Shown here in pieces: positions 5,066-7,866 of a stretch of DNA of 7,866 nucleotides. The notes under the pieces are model-generated. The model saw only the letters and a list, made by a program, of their open reading frames with translations, had not been told where the DNA came from and did not search any database. The stretch is from Spartobacteria bacterium (GTDB taxonomy: Bacteria; Verrucomicrobiota; Verrucomicrobiia; Chthoniobacterales; UBA6821). Both the position numbers and the translations under genes were made by a program. The stretch is from assembly GCA_947466005.1 (NCBI GenBank), contig CANIBV010000078.1, forward strand, positions 1-7,866. The letters run 5' to 3'. The stretch's first letter is position 1. Each line of letters begins with the position of its first letter.

Positions 5066-6078
5066 GGGTGGCCGTTTTCAGCACGAAGCCGTACGACGTC
5101 GAGTTCTTGGAGGAAGCTAACAAGAGGCATTCCCACACCCTTGTTTATTTCGAACCCCATCTCACACCGGAAACATGCAAGCTCGGCTTTGGGTTTGAGG
5201 TCGTCTGTGCGTTCGTCAACGATCAACTGAACAGGGCCATCCTAACCTCACTGGCGCAGCACGGGGTCCGTCTCATCGCGCTGAGATGTGCTGGATTCAA
5301 CAATGTGGATCTTACAGCTGCCGAAGACCTCGGGATCACAGTCACCAGGATTCCGTCGTATTCACCTCACGGGGTGGCCGAGCATGCCGTTGCCCTGATC
5401 CTGACGTTGAACAGGAAGATCCATCGGGCCTATAACCGGGTTAGGGATGGAAACTTCTCGCTGAAGGGTCTGATGGGCTTCGAGCTTTACGGGAAAACCG
5501 CCGGCATCGTCGGCACAGGAAAAATCGGCATCAACATGGTCGGGATCCTGCGCGGGTTCGGGATGAGCGTATTGGCGTTCGACCCCTGTCCTAATCCCGA
5601 GTGCACCTCCCTGGGCGGTCGCTATGTCTCTTTGTCGGAGCTTTGGGCTCTAAGCGATATTATCTCGGTGCATGTGCCTCTGACACCGGAGACCTATCAC
5701 ATGATCAACGAACAGGCGGTTGGGCAGATGAAGAGGGGAGTGATGATCATCAACACAAGCCGTGGAGGCATCATCGACACGGCAGCCGTGATCCGGGGCC
5801 TGAAAAGCGGAAGGATCGGTTTCCTGGGGCTGGATGTTTACGAGGAGGAGGGGGATCTCTTCTTTGAGGACCTCTCGGAGCAGATCATTCAGGACGATTT
5901 CTTTATGCGGCTTCTCACCTTTCCCAACGTGGTCGTCACAGGGCATCAGGCATTCTTCACAGACAATGCCCTCCGCAATATTGCGGAGACGACGCTACAA
6001 AACATCTCGGATTATGAGCGTCATCAACTCCTTCCGGTCAATCGGGTGACGAGGGCCAATGTCCGGAATGAAAAGTGA
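5062..6078 (+). CDS. ldhA: D-lactate dehydrogenase (NAD-dependent)
   Basis: The enzyme interconverts pyruvate and D-lactate with NAD(H) in the cytoplasm. The 338 residues run nearly collinear with the E. coli LdhA type (329 residues), including the group-specific segments STKPYD at the N-terminus, FVND, ALRCAGFNNVD, FSLKGLMGFELYGKTAGIVGTG and DLFFEDLSEQIIQDD. Functional residues are visible. The Rossmann motif GTGKIG is at 151-156, with Asp174 at the end of the second strand favouring NAD over NADP. Catalytic Arg234 sits in NTSRGG, the acidic catalytic segment VYEEEGD is at 259-265, and the proton donor His295 is in TGHQAFFT. Substrate-contacting Arg75 is in the LRCAGF segment. No signal or membrane segment is present. 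Only 22 bases separate its stop from the ppsA start, so the two are almost certainly one operon. The related formate, glycerate and hydroxypyruvate dehydrogenases lack the LdhA-specific segments, so this assignment is firm. Confidence 0.95.
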   Translation: MRVAVFSTKPYDVEFLEEANKRHSHTLVYFEPHLTPETCKLGFGFEVVCAFVNDQLNRAILTSLAQHGVRLIALRCAGFNNVDLTAAEDLGITVTRIPSYSPHGVAEHAVALILTLNRKIHRAYNRVRDGNFSLKGLMGFELYGKTAGIVGTGKIGINMVGILRGFGMSVLAFDPCPNPECTSLGGRYVSLSELWALSDIISVHVPLTPETYHMINEQAVGQMKRGVMIINTSRGGIIDTAAVIRGLKSGRIGFLGLDVYEEEGDLFFEDLSEQIIQDDFFMRLLTFPNVVVTGHQAFFTDNALRNIAETTLQNISDYERHQLLPVNRVTRANVRNEK

Positions 6079-6087
6079 AGGAAAATC

Positions 6088-6093
6088 AAGGAG
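6088..6093 (+). promoter_or_regulatory. Ribosome binding site of ppsA
   Basis: AAGGAG lies seven bases before the ATG at 6101, in the short gap after the ldhA stop. It supports this start and separate, efficient initiation of ppsA on the shared transcript. Confidence 0.85.
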
Positions 6094-6100
6094 CCAAGCC

Positions 6101-7866
6101 ATGACAAAAACAACTTCCTGGATCCGCTGGTTTTCTGAAACAGACCGGTCGCATGTCTCCATCGTCGGGGGGAAAAACGCCTCGCTGGGAGAGATGATCA
6201 GCAAGCTGCGTGTGTCCGGAATCAAGGTGCCGGAAGGTTTTGCAACGACTGCCGCCGCCTACCGGGAGTTTCTCCAGGCCAACGATCTGAACGCTCCCCT
6301 TTCCAAGAAACTGGCTGGGCTGAAAAAGGACGGGAGTAATCTGGCCAGCATCGGGAAGGCGGTTCGGGAAATGATTCTCAAGGCAGAGCTTCCCTCGTCC
6401 TTGGCCGACTCCGTGACACGAGCCTACCGCGAATTGGAAACACGTTGCGGCAGTAAGGTGGTGAGTCTGGCCGTCCGAAGCAGCGCGACGGCCGAAGATC
6501 TCCCAGAAGCGAGTTTTGCTGGCCAGCAGGAAACGTTTTTGAACATCAGGGGGGACAAAGCCCTTTTGGAGTCTTGCCGCAAGTGCTACGCCTCCCTCTT
6601 CACCGACAGGGCGATCATCTACCGCAGGAACCACGGTTACGACCAGATGAAGGTGGCTCTTTCCATCGGAGTGCAAAAAATGATCCGTTCCGACAGGGCT
6701 GGCTCTGGGGTCATGTTCTCGATTGACACAGAAACGGGCTTTCCTGGTTGTGTACTCATAGATTGCGCCTGGGGACTGGGGGAGACCGTCGTGCAGGGCA
6801 TGGTTGAGCCGGATGAATACCGGGTCTTCAAGGCCCTGTTGGACAATCCCTTCCTGACGCCGATCATCGAGAAAACGCTTGGCCCCAAGGCAAAGAAAAT
6901 GATCTATGCGCGGGCGGGCCACACCGCCTCCCGCCTCGTTAACACCACCCCTCGCGAGCGTTCATCCTTTGTCCTTAGCGATGAAGAAGTCCTGCAACTT
7001 GCCCGGTGGGCTTGCACCATTGAGAAGCATTACGGCCAGCCGATGGACATGGAATGGGCCAAAGACGGCCCGAATGGTGACCTGTACATCGTGCAGGCGC
7101 GTCCTGAAACCGTCCAATCCCGCATGCAGGCCACCGCGCTGAAAACCTATCGCCTGAAAGAGGGGGAAAAGAGAAAAAAACGACGGCTGGTAAGCGGCCT
7201 GGCCGTCGGGGATTCGATCGCCACGGGAAAGGTCTGTTGTCTGGAAAGCGCGGCCCAAATCGACCATTTTGTGGAGGGAGCCGTGCTGGTGACCAAAATC
7301 ACCGACCCCGATTGGGTGCCTGTCATGAAAAAGGCATCCGCCATCGTGACCGACCACGGCGGCCGAACCAGTCATGCGGCGATCATCAGCAGGGAGCTTG
7401 GACTCACGGCAATTGTCGGTGCAGTCGGCGCCACCCGTCACCTGAAGAGTGGCACCGAAGTCACCGTCTCCTGCGCCGAGGGAGAGACTGGCTCAGTCTA
7501 TGAAGGGATCCTTGATTTTGAAGTCAGGGAAATCGACATCAGCAAGATTCCCAAGACCCGCACGCGCCTGATGGTGAATGCGGGAGATCCATCCACCGCA
7601 TTCCGTTGGTGGCGCCTGCCGAGCGACGGTGTCGGCTTGGCGCGCATGGAGTTCATTATCGGGAACCTGATCAAGATCCATCCCATGGCACTGGTCCGAT
7701 TCAGGGAACTGAAGGATAAAAATGCCCGCCTGGCGATCGAGGCGTTGACCAAGGGCTACAATGAAAAGAGCCAATACTTCATCGACACGCTTGCCCGCGG
7801 CATGGCCCGGATCGCGGCGGCTCACCACCCAAACCCGGTGATCGTTCGGATGAGCGATTTCAAGAC
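6101..7866 (+). CDS. ppsA: Phosphoenolpyruvate synthase (pyruvate, water dikinase), 3' end outside window
   Basis: PpsA converts pyruvate, ATP and water to PEP, AMP and phosphate, the entry step of gluconeogenesis from pyruvate or lactate. The frame is open for 588 codons to the window edge; the E. coli enzyme has 792 residues, so about 200 are missing. The N-terminal ATP-grasp domain is complete: VGGKNASLGEM (22-32), VRSSATAEDLPEASFAGQQ (125-143), GVMFSIDTETGF (203-214), WGLGE (224-228), and DMEWAKDG...YIVQARPETVQ (316-339). The phosphohistidine domain follows, with TDPDWVPVMKKASAIVTDHG and then GRTSHAAIISRELG, where His425 is the residue phosphorylated in catalysis. The start of the C-terminal barrel is present (SDGVGLARMEF at 508-518, VIVRMSDFK at 580-588). 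The catalytic Cys and the pyruvate-binding part of the barrel lie beyond the window. A polybasic linker (KEGEKRKKRR, 353-362) joins the two domains. Pyruvate phosphate dikinase is less likely given the close match to PpsA-specific segments. Confidence 0.96.
   Translation, partial: MTKTTSWIRWFSETDRSHVSIVGGKNASLGEMISKLRVSGIKVPEGFATTAAAYREFLQANDLNAPLSKKLAGLKKDGSNLASIGKAVREMILKAELPSSLADSVTRAYRELETRCGSKVVSLAVRSSATAEDLPEASFAGQQETFLNIRGDKALLESCRKCYASLFTDRAIIYRRNHGYDQMKVALSIGVQKMIRSDRAGSGVMFSIDTETGFPGCVLIDCAWGLGETVVQGMVEPDEYRVFKALLDNPFLTPIIEKTLGPKAKKMIYARAGHTASRLVNTTPRERSSFVLSDEEVLQLARWACTIEKHYGQPMDMEWAKDGPNGDLYIVQARPETVQSRMQATALKTYRLKEGEKRKKRRLVSGLAVGDSIATGKVCCLESAAQIDHFVEGAVLVTKITDPDWVPVMKKASAIVTDHGGRTSHAAIISRELGLTAIVGAVGATRHLKSGTEVTVSCAEGETGSVYEGILDFEVREIDISKIPKTRTRLMVNAGDPSTAFRWWRLPSDGVGLARMEFIIGNLIKIHPMALVRFRELKDKNARLAIEALTKGYNEKSQYFIDTLARGMARIAAAHHPNPVIVRMSDFK

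Noticed and set aside
6086..6922. 278-codon minus-strand ORF opposite ppsA
   Set aside because: It mirrors the conserved ATP-grasp coding sequence of ppsA, has no domain character, and no ribosome site was seen.

Overview
The window looks like a chromosomal segment of a Gram-negative bacterium with fairly high GC, most plausibly from the Verrucomicrobiota. This is an inference from gene content: an LL-diaminopimelate aminotransferase (DapL), a diverged M29-type metallopeptidase, an ADP-ribosylglycohydrolase-like protein and a cryptochrome/photolyase-type FAD protein. There are no rRNA or tRNA genes, insertion sequences, phage genes or CRISPR arrays. Both ends of the window cut through genes.

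Layout. (1) Bases 1-463 are the 3' end of a photolyase/cryptochrome-family gene. It is followed on the same strand by an ADP-ribosylglycohydrolase-like gene (497-1453). A strong hairpin at 1478-1506 ends that unit. It probably also ends a convergent gene for a 68-residue two-helix membrane protein (1541-1747, minus). (2) A divergent spacer with a heptad-like repeat leads to an M29-like aminopeptidase (1915-3078). (3) A 307-base convergent spacer (3079-3385) contains no gene. It is flanked by inverted, degenerate 7-base repeats. (4) dapL (3386-4624, minus) supplies LL-diaminopimelate for lysine and peptidoglycan. Its upstream region holds several small hairpins. (5) A plus-strand operon follows: a doubtful 51-codon ORF, then ldhA (D-lactate dehydrogenase, 5062-6078), then ppsA (PEP synthase, from 6101 and cut off by the window end).

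How the genes relate. The clearest functional unit is ldhA-ppsA. Both enzymes act on pyruvate, one interconverting it with D-lactate and the other turning it into phosphoenolpyruvate. Both have strong, well-spaced Shine-Dalgarno sites, whereas the ADP-ribosylglycohydrolase-like, M29-like and dapL genes have none at proper spacing. That could reflect a different origin or higher expression of the operon. The other genes are individually recognisable but do not form one pathway.

I found no convincing new multi-gene system. The observations most worth a second look are the degenerate 7-base repeat arrays in the spacers, the altered metal site of the ADP-ribosylglycohydrolase-like protein, and the ldhA-ppsA pairing with a possible translationally coupled small ORF in front.
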